Shown here in pieces: positions 1-7,959 of a DNA stretch of 64,000 nt (within the stretch, counting starts at the first letter, position 1; the number at the start of each line of letters is the position of its first letter). This DNA comes from an uncultured Bradyrhizobium sp. (lineage in GTDB: Bacteria > Pseudomonadota > Alphaproteobacteria > Rhizobiales > Xanthobacteraceae), in the NCBI RefSeq assembly GCF_947648125.1, contig NZ_CANSMR010000014.1:143069-207068 (forward strand), written 5' to 3'. The notes under the pieces are model-generated. The model saw nothing but the letters and a program-made list of their open reading frames with translations. It made no database searches and was not told the origin of the DNA. A program made the position numbers and the translations under genes.

Positions 1-970
1 CCTGCCTCGCCGCTTCGCGAGCCTCCTCCCGGATCTCTGCCACGCATTCCCGGAAATCATCCAGCTCGGACCCGTCGTAGAGATTAGCCCAATCTCCTCT
101 GTCGAACTTCGACACGAACTCCACGCGGCGCTGTATCGCCGGGCCGATGTTCTCCGAATAGCCAGCGAGCTTCGTGCAGGTGACCGGCGGCGTCTCCATA
201 AACGGATGCGTCATCCCGAAGATCTCACGGGCCGGACGCAATCCGTAACCATCCGGGGTGCGCTCCATATGATCGGGATGCAGGCTCTTTGTAATGTAGC
301 GAAACCATTCCCACTGCCGCTCAACCGCAAAGCTCTCGCGCATGCCTTCATAAGGCTTGAACTGCTTCAGCTTCGCGCTGGCCGGCGAGAAGAACACGGC
401 CCGCTCGTCGACTTGGCGCTGGCCGGCGAGACGCCCCAGGCAATCCCGGCTCCAGTCCGCGAACGCTTGCGCCCGGCATACCGGCAGGCACATCAATTCG
501 TGCGTGTGAAAGCCTTTCTCCCGCGCATTCTCATGCACATACACGAACAGGTGCAGCGCACTTGTCCCTGACGACCGGCGCGAAACCCGACGCCGTTCAA
601 CGCCGTCGCCAATCCCGACATCGAGCCACTTCGCCGCTTCATGATTGTAGCGACTCAGCAACTCCGCAGCCCAGGCGTGGTTCATGACGCCGAGCAACCG
701 CCAGCAAATGGTCAGGTGCGCGTTCATGATGACACCGTACTGCCACATCGCGTAGGCCACCGCCGCATACAGGCGCGGCACCTCCACCGTCAGCGCGGAT
801 GCCTTCTGCCGGGATGGATGAAACGGATTGTTCTTCCGGAACGCCGCCTCCTTCTTGCTGAGATATTTTCTGAGATCGGCGGGGGATAGAAGCTTCATCT
901 TCTCCTGTTCGTGAAAGAAGCGAGCGAGAGTCTGATCGAAGTTGTCCTTCGGCACGGAGAGCTTGGTCAT
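1..970 (-). CDS. Possible HUH-type replication/relaxase-like protein, 3' end outside window
   Basis: An open frame runs from ATG at 970 to the left edge without a stop, about 323 codons, so the C terminus is missing. I do not recognise the family with certainty. Two features resemble rolling-circle Rep and HUH nucleases: a hydrophobic strand followed by H155-T-H157 in GFHTHELMC, and downstream Y225-I-T-K228 in FRYITKSL, the order and spacing expected for a metal-binding HxH and a YxxK active site. The N terminus is charged and helical. If the reading is right, the protein would nick DNA at an origin or transfer site of a mobile element. It is followed upstream on the same strand by a 74-residue protein and, divergently, a nuclease gene, which suits a mobile context. 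An unrelated conserved protein with chance motifs remains possible. Confidence 0.5.
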   Translation of the reverse strand, partial: MTKLSVPKDNFDQTLARFFHEQEKMKLLSPADLRKYLSKKEAAFRKNNPFHPSRQKASALTVEVPRLYAAVAYAMWQYGVIMNAHLTICWRLLGVMNHAWAAELLSRYNHEAAKWLDVGIGDGVERRRVSRRSSGTSALHLFVYVHENAREKGFHTHELMCLPVCRAQAFADWSRDCLGRLAGQRQVDERAVFFSPASAKLKQFKPYEGMRESFAVERQWEWFRYITKSLHPDHMERTPDGYGLRPAREIFGMTHPFMETPPVTCTKLAGYSENIGPAIQRRVEFVSKFDRGDWANLYDGSELDDFRECVAEIREEAREAARQ

Positions 971-1052
971 TGTTTAATTCCAGGTGGGGTGATTGGAGAC
1001 GCAAAGAAGCCCACCGCGCTGAACGCGATGGGCCTTGAACGGGGTGGCCTTT

Positions 1053-1277
1053 TCAGAGCAGCGGCGGCACGCGCGGAAAGACGAACGTCGGCTTGCGGCG
1101 CTTCGGCCGCTTCATGCCGGCGAAGATCGAGACCTCGCGGACGGCGGACTTGCCGGCCCGGGTGAGGTAGTCGGCCAGCGTTTCGTCGCCGAAATTGCGG
1201 CCCTCCCCGGCGCCGGCCGGATCGAGCGGCTTTTCAGTCAACTCTTTGTTTTCATTTTGATTATTGCGATTCGACAT
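1053..1277 (-). CDS. Small basic-tailed hypothetical protein (74 aa)
   Basis: ATG at 1277 is preceded by GGAG with eight bases of spacing, which favours it over the longer frame starting at 1355. The product has a polar, Asn/Gln-rich start (MSNRNNQNENKEL), a middle segment GRNFGDETLADYLTRAGKSAVREVSIF that could form one helix, and a strongly basic KRPKRRKP tail. No catalytic motif is visible. It sits 82 bases upstream of the HUH-like gene on the same strand, so the two may be co-transcribed. A small DNA-binding accessory protein is a guess from charge only. Confidence 0.5.
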   Translation of the reverse strand: MSNRNNQNENKELTEKPLDPAGAGEGRNFGDETLADYLTRAGKSAVREVSIFAGMKRPKRRKPTFVFPRVPPLL

Positions 1278-1495
1278 GGTGTCGGCTCCATAGTTTCGGG
1301 CCGATCCACGGAATGTGTCTCGCACCCCCAGTATATAGGGCCGAGATTTATGCACTTAGCGCATACCTTACCTGCGCGGTCTTCATGCCTACGCCCGCCG
1401 GACACCGCCCCGTGCGCCCGAAGAGCGCCGATCACGCCGTCAACATCGCTCCCCCATCGCTGAATCTTCCGCACTTCACCAACGCGGACATTCAG

Positions 1496-2704
1496 ATGCC
1501 CAACGACTCGACCACGCCTTTTCCCGCCGATCACCCCCCTTCATCCGTTCCGACCTTCAAGCAGCTTTCCCGGACGCCGCTCGTTCCCGAAGCCGTGCTG
1601 AAGCGTCACGGGGCATATTGCGCTATCGACACGCGCTTCCGAGCCGCCGCGCGGGTCCTGCAATGCATCTGGCTCAAAGCCCAGGGCATCGCGACCGCCG
1701 CATCCGACGATCACAGCGCGGCCGGCGCACATTCGTCCTTCGGCTCGACCCTGAGCGCCGATGCCGCCAACGCCGGCAAGAACTTCCTCCATCCCGACAT
1801 TCATCGTCTCGCGCTTCAGGAATGGCTGTTGTGCGAAGACGACGCCGCGATCGACGAGGAGCGGCTGTTCGGGAACGCGCTGTCCTCGATGCCGCTGGTC
1901 TTCAATCTGTTTGGGCTGCTTGCGCTCGACCACGAACTTGCCACCGCCGTCTTCCGTCGCCTGCTTCCCAACTTCGTTCACAGCGTCGAGCGGATCATCT
2001 TCGAGCATTCACCCGGCCGCCGCGAGGACCGCTTCCTTGCAGACCGCACCGCTTTCGATCTCGCTGTCCGCGTCATCACGCCGGATGGCGAACAGGCCAC
2101 CGTGTTCATCGAGACGAAATACTCCGAGAGCATGGAAGGTCCGGCCGCCCGGATCCGCGACCGCTACAATGAGGCATCGAAGCAGGTTCGCCTCTATCGG
2201 GACGCCGACAGTGCATCGTTGCGATCGACCGCGCTCGAACAGCTTTGGCGCGAACACATGCTGGCGCAGCTCGCGGTCGATAACGGTGTCACGCCGCGCG
2301 CCATCTTCATGGCCCTCGGCCCACGCCTCAACCGCCGTGTCCAAGCCGCCTTCCGTCTCTACGAAGCCGAATTGATCAATGCCGATCAACGTGAACCTGA
2401 TCGAGTCGCATTTGCGCCGTTGACACTGGAGACCGTGATCGACGCAATCGCGGCAGCGGGAGCCTTGGACCCGGCTGAGGCGCTCTGGCGGCGCTATTGC
2501 GATTTCGATCAGGTCTATCGTCTGTCGATGGAGGTGCTTGCTGGCGGCGAGAATTGTTCATCGGCCTCGCAGCCAAGCGTCACAAGCCGTCGCGCGCTGC
2601 CTCCGGCACGTCGCTCGCTCCCGCCATCCGGCCGACGATGCACCAACCAGGTGCCCACCAGAGCGAAACGGACCTCGGGCACGGCCAAACAAGCGGTAGC
2701 GTGA
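1496..2704 (+). CDS. PD-(D/E)XK nuclease-like protein (PGN_0703-type)
   Basis: The protein contains a recognisable PD-(D/E)XK core: an acidic FDLAVR strand, then VFIETKYSES carrying the E-x-K pair. The N-terminal block (LSRTPLVPEAVLKRHGAY, then RFRAAARVLQ) matches what I recall of the putative restriction endonuclease family called PGN_0703. It would bind Mg2+ and cut or trim DNA; no methyltransferase is adjacent. The C-terminal 60 residues are Ser/Arg-rich and probably disordered. ATG 1496 is chosen because the family core begins soon after it; ATG 1385 is an in-frame alternative and neither has a clear ribosome site. An imperfect dyad TATGC-N7-GCATA (1349-1365) lies in the shared divergent upstream region. 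The stop overlaps the next start by one base. Confidence 0.65.
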   Translation: MPNDSTTPFPADHPPSSVPTFKQLSRTPLVPEAVLKRHGAYCAIDTRFRAAARVLQCIWLKAQGIATAASDDHSAAGAHSSFGSTLSADAANAGKNFLHPDIHRLALQEWLLCEDDAAIDEERLFGNALSSMPLVFNLFGLLALDHELATAVFRRLLPNFVHSVERIIFEHSPGRREDRFLADRTAFDLAVRVITPDGEQATVFIETKYSESMEGPAARIRDRYNEASKQVRLYRDADSASLRSTALEQLWREHMLAQLAVDNGVTPRAIFMALGPRLNRRVQAAFRLYEAELINADQREPDRVAFAPLTLETVIDAIAAAGALDPAEALWRRYCDFDQVYRLSMEVLAGGENCSSASQPSVTSRRALPPARRSLPPSGRRCTNQVPTRAKRTSGTAKQAVA

Positions 2705-3045
2705 TGACCAGCACAGAACTCATCACCGTCGAAGATCGCGTTCGACTATTCGCCAACGCCCTGGCCGACGAGCGCGATCATTTCCCGGTCCTCAAGCTCT
2801 TTACACCCGATGCCGGCGCAACGTGGCTGATTTCCGAAGTCGATCCCGACGACCCGGACCGATTGTTCGGCTTATGCGACCTTGCTCTGGGCTATCCAGA
2901 ACTCGGATATGTCAGCCTCCTGGAAATCGTGGAGGTCAGAGGTCGGCTCGGCCTTCCCGTCGAGCGAGACATCCACTTCGTCGCAGACAAGCCACTCTCG
3001 GCCTATGCGGACGAGGCGCGGGTCAAAGGGCGGATCATCACCTAG
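2704..3045 (+). CDS. DUF2958 family protein (113 aa)
   Basis: The sequence carries the family signature in order: DHFPVLKLFTPDAGATWL, DPDRLFGLCDLALG, PELGYVSLLEI, and RLGLPVERDIHF. DUF2958 proteins are short, common on plasmids and integrative elements, and have no settled biochemical role. ATG at 2704 overlaps the stop of the nuclease gene (TGATG), so translation is probably coupled. Longer forms of the frame beginning at 2497 overlap the nuclease and are less likely. The gene is followed after 120 bases by a strong terminator, so it ends the transcript. Confidence 0.85.
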   Translation: MTSTELITVEDRVRLFANALADERDHFPVLKLFTPDAGATWLISEVDPDDPDRLFGLCDLALGYPELGYVSLLEIVEVRGRLGLPVERDIHFVADKPLSAYADEARVKGRIIT

Positions 3046-3166
3046 TCCGGCCCTTCAAAGGACTTTCGTGCGAATCTTCCCAGAGCAGCGACGAGGGGTA
3101 CCGGCACGTGAGGGACAATTCGGAAGCGTAACGTAGCCTGATGACTCGCAAGGTGCGAAAGTCCAA

Positions 3167-3190
3167 GAGCCCCCACCGGGGGCTCTTTTT
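3167..3190 (+). terminator. Rho-independent terminator after the nuclease/DUF2958 operon
   Basis: GAGCCCCC (3167-3174) pairs with GGGGGCTC (3178-3185) around a three-base loop and is followed by TTTTT. Two flanking A:T pairs extend the stem to ten pairs. The 120 bases between the DUF2958 stop and this hairpin could be a 3' UTR or a small RNA; nothing in them decides which. Confidence 0.85.
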
Positions 3191-3539
3191 CGTTCCTACT
3201 GCTCGGGCAGCCGCGCCACACAACGAGATCTTTCGGAAACCGAACCCTTGTCTCAGCTCTGAGCCCAACAGCCGACGCCAGGTCAAGGATCGGGGTTGTC
3301 ACGTACGGGCCAAAGGCGGAAGTGCATCGCTGCACTCAAGATGAACTAACTCGCGCCGCCGGATCTAGGAAGACCGCGAGTTGAGCCGTTATCCGAAATT
3401 GCGCGGCCGCAGTAACGGGTCTGAACTAGAACTGCGTACATTGTCGGACGCGAGACGTCGTCGGCGCTGGTCCCCGCGAGATTGCCACCAGCTTTAAGTT
3501 CCGATTGTGCGTAGGCTCTCAATCTGCTGTATAACGCAC
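3191..3539. other. Intergenic stretch without a convincing gene
   Basis: No frame here shows family features or a good ribosome site. The stretch separates the terminator from the next rightward gene and presumably contains that gene's promoter, but I cannot point to clear -35/-10 elements. Confidence 0.4.
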
Positions 3540-4433
3540 ATGGCTGCGACTCAAACTCGTGAAGCTATTCTGTCGACTTATTTTGGATCGATGGCAGCTT
3601 CCATCTGGAAGCTGCTGCCATCGATTGATGCCGAAACGAGCGCGCAGAATTACACGTTCATGGACATGGACGTGTTCAATGCATTGATTCATCAGAATCC
3701 GGAGCGTGCGCAAGCGATCTACTGGCGAGAAATGACGTTACGGATTCATCTCGCCTGCTGCGCGTCTCTATTGCGACACGCCGACTGGCTGAACACCCTA
3801 CTTCTTGCGGTCAAAGAGGACAATCTTTTCGGGGCTCTTGCCGCCTGCCGGGGCTTCCTGGAATCTGCGGCTGACACGTTCTATTCGCTCGGCACGGTGC
3901 CCAAGACGCTTGCGCCGAATTTGGCGCTCATCCGGGCGCGAATCAGAGAAAAGCCGACCGCTACGATCTTTCTTTCAAAGGAGCTGGAGGACGCGCTGAT
4001 CCATTTCTCGCATGGCCGCAAACTGCAACGGAGCGAAGCCGCCGAACCGATGCATGCCGCAAAGCAGATGCGCGAATATCTGGAGAGTTTGAAGCGGGGA
4101 GGCGTTTCTCAGGTCCACGATTATTACAGCCAGCTCTGTTCAATTACCCACCCCTCCGCCGAGACTGTCATGATCTGGTTCGAGGGCGAGAAAGAAGGCG
4201 ATCAAGTCGTCTGGCGGCGTACGAACATTACGCACCGGGACAGGATTGACCGGTTTCTCCTCGGTTGGAAGGAGACCAACGAGCTCGTGGTTGCCGCTGC
4301 TTTTGTGCCGGCATTGATGAGTCTGCGCATGCTCCACAAGCTTGATTTCCTTCCCAAGATTTCCAGCCTCAAGTCGTTTCCTTTGGAAAAGATGCCGGCG
4401 TGGAAGGAGTTCGAGCGTCATCTTAGACGGTAG
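3540..4433 (+). CDS. Hypothetical mostly helical protein (297 aa)
   Basis: I do not recognise this protein. It is Leu/Ala-rich and predicted helical, with a conserved-looking segment FGALAACRGFLESAADTFYSL near residues 90-115 and HDYYSQLCSITHPSAETVMIWF near 195-220. Arg-Glu pairs followed by a His-Pro-Ser segment are seen in some helical DUF5677-like and abortive-infection-associated proteins, but the resemblance is weak. There is no signal peptide or membrane helix. ATG 3540 is chosen; an upstream in-frame start at 3507 has no better ribosome site. The downstream neighbour, convergent, is an XRE regulator. Confidence 0.6.
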   Translation: MAATQTREAILSTYFGSMAASIWKLLPSIDAETSAQNYTFMDMDVFNALIHQNPERAQAIYWREMTLRIHLACCASLLRHADWLNTLLLAVKEDNLFGALAACRGFLESAADTFYSLGTVPKTLAPNLALIRARIREKPTATIFLSKELEDALIHFSHGRKLQRSEAAEPMHAAKQMREYLESLKRGGVSQVHDYYSQLCSITHPSAETVMIWFEGEKEGDQVVWRRTNITHRDRIDRFLLGWKETNELVVAAAFVPALMSLRMLHKLDFLPKISSLKSFPLEKMPAWKEFERHLRR

Positions 4434-4552
4434 TAGATTCCGACCTCCCTGGGCTTCAGCTGGCACGAGGTCGCCCAAGGGTCGATCGCGTTGACTGACC
4501 TCTTGCAAAGAATGTCCGATGTGCTCCTTACAGTAGACCTGCCGTGATGCGG

Positions 4553-4789
4553 CTAGCGTTTGCTAAGTTTCCGTACGACTTCGGCTGGATCGAAACCAAT
4601 AATTCGGCCAAGCTCAATTAACTCGACAACGTCGATGCGACGCTGACCGGATTCCATGTGTGTCACCCAGGATTGGTACACTCCGAGCTTTTCGGCGAGA
4701 TCGACCTGACGCAGACCGGCACCCTTCCTGAGCTCGACCAGCATGGCCGCGAGCTTCTTTTGAAGTGGTGAGGTGACCGTTTTGGGCAT
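4553..4789 (-). CDS. XRE-family helix-turn-helix regulator (78 aa)
   Basis: A single HTH_3 domain fills the protein: LRKGAGLRQVDLAEKLGVYQSWVTHMESGQRRID contains both helices of the motif, followed by VVELIELGRIIGFDP. Such short proteins bind an operator, often beside their own promoter. ATG 4789 is preceded by GGGAGG with good spacing. It is divergent from the small membrane-protein operon that begins at 4937, and the roughly 150-bp intergenic region, which is AT-richer than its surroundings, is the likely operator region. Confidence 0.85.
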   Translation of the reverse strand: MPKTVTSPLQKKLAAMLVELRKGAGLRQVDLAEKLGVYQSWVTHMESGQRRIDVVELIELGRIIGFDPAEVVRKLSKR

Positions 4790-4936
4790 CCAGCCTCCCG
4801 GAGGGGGCTAGAGACATAAAACGACTTTCCAGATACCGAAAAAATAGGTATTTGTGCTCACGCCGGTGAGAGATGGCCGCAATTTGCGGAAGCGACAGCT
4901 GAATCCTTCCCGGCTTCAAACTTTCCGGCGGGGAAA

Positions 4937-5113
4937 ATGATGAATAAGCTTACGAGTGAATGGTGGCCTTTTGGCCTGCTGGTCGGAGGCGCCGTCCTCC
5001 TTTGGGTCATGGGGTATAGCTGGAGCGATACAGGCGCGATCGCGTTCATGGCTCTCCTTGTTACTGGAGCCGGAGGCTACATCGTCGCGATTGAGCGGCA
5101 GAGGCACAAGTGA
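4937..5113 (+). CDS. Small two-helix membrane protein (58 aa)
   Basis: The frame starts MMNKLTSEWW and has two hydrophobic stretches: WPFGLLVGGAVLLWVM (about 10-25) and TGAIAFMALLVTGAGGYIVA (about 32-51), ending in a basic ERQRHK tail. It is preceded by a purine-rich GGCGGGGAAA and is followed after seven bases by the next gene, so it appears to be the first gene of the operon. ATG 4940 is an equal alternative start. I know no family for it. Location in the inner membrane is inferred from hydrophobicity only. Confidence 0.65.
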   Translation: MMNKLTSEWWPFGLLVGGAVLLWVMGYSWSDTGAIAFMALLVTGAGGYIVAIERQRHK

Positions 5114-5120
5114 CGATCCA

Positions 5121-5525
5121 ATGAGCCACCTCGCGCAATCGAAAGCGACCGAAATGACCAATGCTATTGACCCGCCTGTACAGCAGGCTCGCCAAGCTAA
5201 CGACCAAGGCTACGCTTTCGCCGTTTACACCCTTTATACGATTGGCTTCTTAACGGTCATCACCGCTGTGATCGGCCTGATCATTGCTTATGTGAAGGCG
5301 CCCACAGCCGGCGGCATCTGGCAGAGCCATTTCCAGTTCCAGATCCGCACGTTCTGGATCGGATTGCTGTATTTCATTGCCGGCTTTGCGCTGCTCTATT
5401 TCGTCATCGGCGCCTTCGTCATCTTGTGGTGGACAATCTGGACACTCGTTCGCATCATCAAGGGCGCGATCTTGCTGCACGATCAGCGCCCGATTCCTCA
5501 GCCAGCCTCATGGCTATTCGGCTAG
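5121..5525 (+). CDS. DUF4870-like integral membrane protein (134 aa)
   Basis: The protein has a short soluble N terminus, then a hydrophobic segment TIGFLTVITAVIGLIIAYV and a long double segment FWIGLLYFIAGFALLYFVIGAFVILWW leading into WTLVRIIKG, the layout of DUF4870-type proteins. Their function is not established. ATG 5121 is chosen because it follows the preceding stop by seven bases; the longer frame from 4956 would overlap the 58-residue protein. It is followed after 60 bases by a PP2C phosphatase, so the three may form one signalling or envelope operon. Confidence 0.75.
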   Translation: MSHLAQSKATEMTNAIDPPVQQARQANDQGYAFAVYTLYTIGFLTVITAVIGLIIAYVKAPTAGGIWQSHFQFQIRTFWIGLLYFIAGFALLYFVIGAFVILWWTIWTLVRIIKGAILLHDQRPIPQPASWLFG

Positions 5526-5585
5526 CGACGAGACAGCGTTCGTGCATTGACAAGGGACGGCATCATTCACTCCGATCGTTTGAAT

Positions 5586-6335
5586 ATGCCAAGCTGGACC
5601 ATTGCTGCCTTCACCCATCGCGGTCGGATGCGCCCGAACAACGAGGACGCTATCGCGATCGACAACCATGTCCTCACCGGTGACATGGACGCACCGATAG
5701 TCATGGCGTCACCGAACGATTGCTGCCTCCTGATGATCGCGGACGGCATGGGTGGCCACGCGCACGGCGCGATGGCCAGCCGGGCGGTTCTCGATTATCT
5801 GGTTGCTGCTGTCGGTCGGCTTTCAAATCCTGGCGGCTGCGCCGAAGCGATCGAGGAAGCCAATCAACATCTCTATGATCTCATGCAGGAGCGCGAAGAA
5901 GCGCTCGGCATGGGCTCGACGCTCGTCGGAGCCGTTCTGACGGCCGGTCAGCTACTCGCGTTCAACGTTGGCGACAGCCGCTGCTACCTGTTCAGCGCTG
6001 GCCAATTGGTGCAGCTCAGCCACGATGATCTGCCCGAACGCGAGGACGGCCACTTCGGTCCCCGCCGGTCCCATGCCCTCACTCAGGCTCTGGGCGGCTC
6101 TTCATTTCCTATCGCGGTCGAACCTCACACCTCCATCGACGCGCCGCTTGCACCCGGCGAGACCCTACTTCTTTGCAGCGACGGCCTCACCGACATGGTC
6201 AGCGGCCAAGCCATCAGCGACACGGTGCGAATAGCCAAGGACCCGTTGCAAGCCGCGAAGAAGCTCGCCGCCAAGGCTTTTAGCGCCGGAGCACGCGACA
6301 ACATCTCCTTGCTGGTTGCACGCTGTCGGGCCTGA
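5586..6335 (+). CDS. PP2C-type serine/threonine protein phosphatase
   Basis: This is a complete bacterial PP2C domain of the Stp/PrpC kind, which removes phosphate from Ser/Thr using two metal ions. The metal motifs are in order: GRMRPNNEDA near residue 14, MIADGMGGH near 53, MGSTLVGAVL, FNVGDSRCYLF, LLLCSDGLTD, and ARDNISLLVA at the end. ATG 5586 puts the domain at the N terminus; a TTG at 5547 would add 13 residues. No cognate Hanks-type kinase gene is visible in the window. It lies downstream of two small membrane proteins and just upstream of two exported ones. Confidence 0.92.
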   Translation: MPSWTIAAFTHRGRMRPNNEDAIAIDNHVLTGDMDAPIVMASPNDCCLLMIADGMGGHAHGAMASRAVLDYLVAAVGRLSNPGGCAEAIEEANQHLYDLMQEREEALGMGSTLVGAVLTAGQLLAFNVGDSRCYLFSAGQLVQLSHDDLPEREDGHFGPRRSHALTQALGGSSFPIAVEPHTSIDAPLAPGETLLLCSDGLTDMVSGQAISDTVRIAKDPLQAAKKLAAKAFSAGARDNISLLVARCRA

Positions 6336-6356
6336 TTTGCAACGAAAGGAATGTGG

Positions 6357-6731
6357 ATGAGGTTGGGACATTTCTTAAAGGGTTGCAGCCTTGCGGTCGT
6401 CTGCACGGCGATCAACTGCCCAAGCAGCCCAGCAGCAGAAATGAAGACCTTCGACTGCTCAGGTGAACTCTGGAACATTTCGATCGATTCAGCCGGCCCT
6501 ACATGGCTCGAAATAGGGCATGGGGTTCATCAGTGCTCGATCAGGAATGCGTCGAGCGAGAACGCAAAGCGGATTCTGTCTATCTGCAATTTGAATGCTG
6601 TCTGCTCGATCAAAGTCGAGGTAGATGCTCAGCGCCTTCGGAAGTCGGCAGCAGAGGGCGAGTGTGATGACGTGTGCATTTTTGAAGACGACAAAATCGT
6701 CTGGGTAAAGAAGGGGAGGGCAGAGAAATGA
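6357..6731 (+). CDS. Small exported cysteine-containing protein
   Basis: The N terminus MRLGHFLKGCSLAVVCTAI followed by SSPAA looks like a Sec signal peptide. The mature part has about five cysteines, enough for disulfides in the periplasm (FDCSGELW, HQCSIRN, SICNLNAVCSI, GECDDVCIF). The second ATG (6357) is preferred because AAAGGA lies six bases before it; the first ATG at 6351 touches that motif. The stop overlaps the next start as ATGA. Function unknown. Confidence 0.65.
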   Translation: MRLGHFLKGCSLAVVCTAINCPSSPAAEMKTFDCSGELWNISIDSAGPTWLEIGHGVHQCSIRNASSENAKRILSICNLNAVCSIKVEVDAQRLRKSAAEGECDDVCIFEDDKIVWVKKGRAEK

Positions 6732-7027
6732 AGCGCACTATCATCAGCGCGCTCGTCGCGATTTCCGCCAATTCAGCACAGGCAAACACCTACAACTATG
6801 TTTGCAAGGACCAGGGAAAGTCTTTTCCGCTGAAGGTCGACGACGCACAAAACACGCTGGAATGGAAAGGGACCACCTACAAAATTAAGGAAAACGAAGA
6901 TTGCGCCAAATTTGGTTGGCGCGCTGAAAAGGACGGTGCTTCTTTTGATTTCTGTACGGCCACGAAAGGTTACGCCGGCATTGAACAGAATGGCATTGAA
7001 ATTCCGTGCGACTTGAAGCGGCGATAA
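6728..7027 (+). CDS. Small exported protein with MliC-like features (99 aa)
   Basis: A signal peptide is evident (MKRTIISALVAISANSAQA, then NTYNYVCKD). The mature 80 residues are beta-rich, starting YNYVCKDQGKSFPLKVDD, a pattern resembling small periplasmic lysozyme-inhibitor (MliC) folds with Cys residues that could form disulfides (YVCKD, EDCAKF, DFCTA, PCDL). That relation is inference. The start overlaps the previous stop by four bases, so the two exported proteins are translationally coupled. Confidence 0.65.
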   Translation: MKRTIISALVAISANSAQANTYNYVCKDQGKSFPLKVDDAQNTLEWKGTTYKIKENEDCAKFGWRAEKDGASFDFCTATKGYAGIEQNGIEIPCDLKRR

Positions 7028-7558
7028 GAGTTCAGCCAGCCCAATGACCTATGGCCTCGGGTCCGCATGCACATCGGGACCGGTACGTGCAGAAGGGGAA
7101 CCGGAGGTCGACGCCAAGAATGGTTTGGTGGAATCCTATTGTCGTCCGCACGTGCACCGCCAACCGCAATGGATTGAGAGCAGGACCAGAAAGCCCCTTT
7201 ACCGTCCGATCCAAAGTATGGGCCGGGATATGGGCCACAGAACGGCCGGTTTCTGGAAGCGCTTAAAAATAAGGACTTTTCGGCCTGTATGGCGGAGAGA
7301 GTGGGACTCTCACCCAGCGTCACCGGCCAATCAAAAAACTCGGTAAAACAAGCGCTTTCCGCGATGCTCGGCGGATGTTGTGTCCACCTGCGTGTACCAC
7401 CTTTTGGCCTTCCGAGAAAGCAAGGATTCGATAATTCGGAGGCGCTGGACGTTTAGGTAGCACCACCCCTCCTGAGAAGCCCTGTGCCGGACCTCGGCCA
7501 AGGCCGCTATCCATGGCGAATGGGTCGCCCGCATCACCGAAATAAAGCGGCCTCTCCT
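7028..7558. other. Intergenic stretch without a convincing gene
   Basis: Open frames on both strands lack family features, good ribosome sites and typical codon use. The only recognisable item is a 27-base segment resembling the 3' end of a serine tRNA (7290-7316, listed separately). Confidence 0.4.
7290..7316 (-). other. Degenerate tRNA-Ser 3'-end-like segment
   Basis: On the minus strand this reads as a T stem TGGG/CCCA around a seven-base loop, then acceptor-like CTCTCTCCGCCA, as at the end of many bacterial serine tRNAs. The loop is TGAGAGT instead of the near-invariant TTCGAAT-type loop, and no 5' half of a tRNA is present, so it is not a functional tRNA. Such fragments are often left where integrative elements enter tRNA genes; that origin is inference. 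Confidence 0.3.
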
Positions 7559-7789
7559 TCACCATTTGCGACCTCCCAGCACCCGTCCCCTCGGCTTGGG
7601 CAATTGAGCCTTCATCTGAGCCCGCTCGGCACAGAGTCCATCAATCTTGCCGAGCATCCGTTGCAACAACTCTTCCGCGGACCGGGTTGGGATGCCGGCT
7701 CTCTGGAGCTGGAGGATTTCCTTGCGCTGGCGGCCGACCTGCACGCGCATGCGCTCGATCTCCGAACGGAGAAATTCGAGTGTGGGCAT
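7559..7789 (-). CDS. Small coiled-coil-like hypothetical protein (76 aa)
   Basis: The product MPTLEFLRSEIERMRVQVGRQ begins a long charged amphipathic helix with heptad-like Leu/Ile/Met spacing, then AEELLQRMLGKIDGLCAERAQMK, then a basic Gly/Arg tail ending LGGRKW. ATG 7789 is chosen for the compact protein; longer versions of the frame add an unlikely N terminus. Similar short proteins are, as I recall, common in Bradyrhizobium with no assigned role. Confidence 0.6.
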   Translation of the reverse strand: MPTLEFLRSEIERMRVQVGRQRKEILQLQRAGIPTRSAEELLQRMLGKIDGLCAERAQMKAQLPKPRGRVLGGRKW

Positions 7790-7959
7790 GGTTTCGCTTC
7801 TGGAATGACGGTAAGTCGCCATAAGAACGAAACATGAATCTTGAGTCAAGATCCTATCTTCGGGATTTGACGGCCAACATCTCGATCCAGGTTTCCCAAC
7901 GCTGTGAGCGGAGCGTTGGCAGGTTAAAGGAATTCGGGAAATTCCGCCGACGCATCGCG

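Noticed and set aside
1313-1495. N-terminal extension of the PD-(D/E)XK protein
   Set aside because: No ribosome site, and the known family core begins after 1496.
7044-7346. Rightward frame of 100 codons
   Set aside because: Encodes the tRNA-like fragment and low-complexity residues; no start signal.
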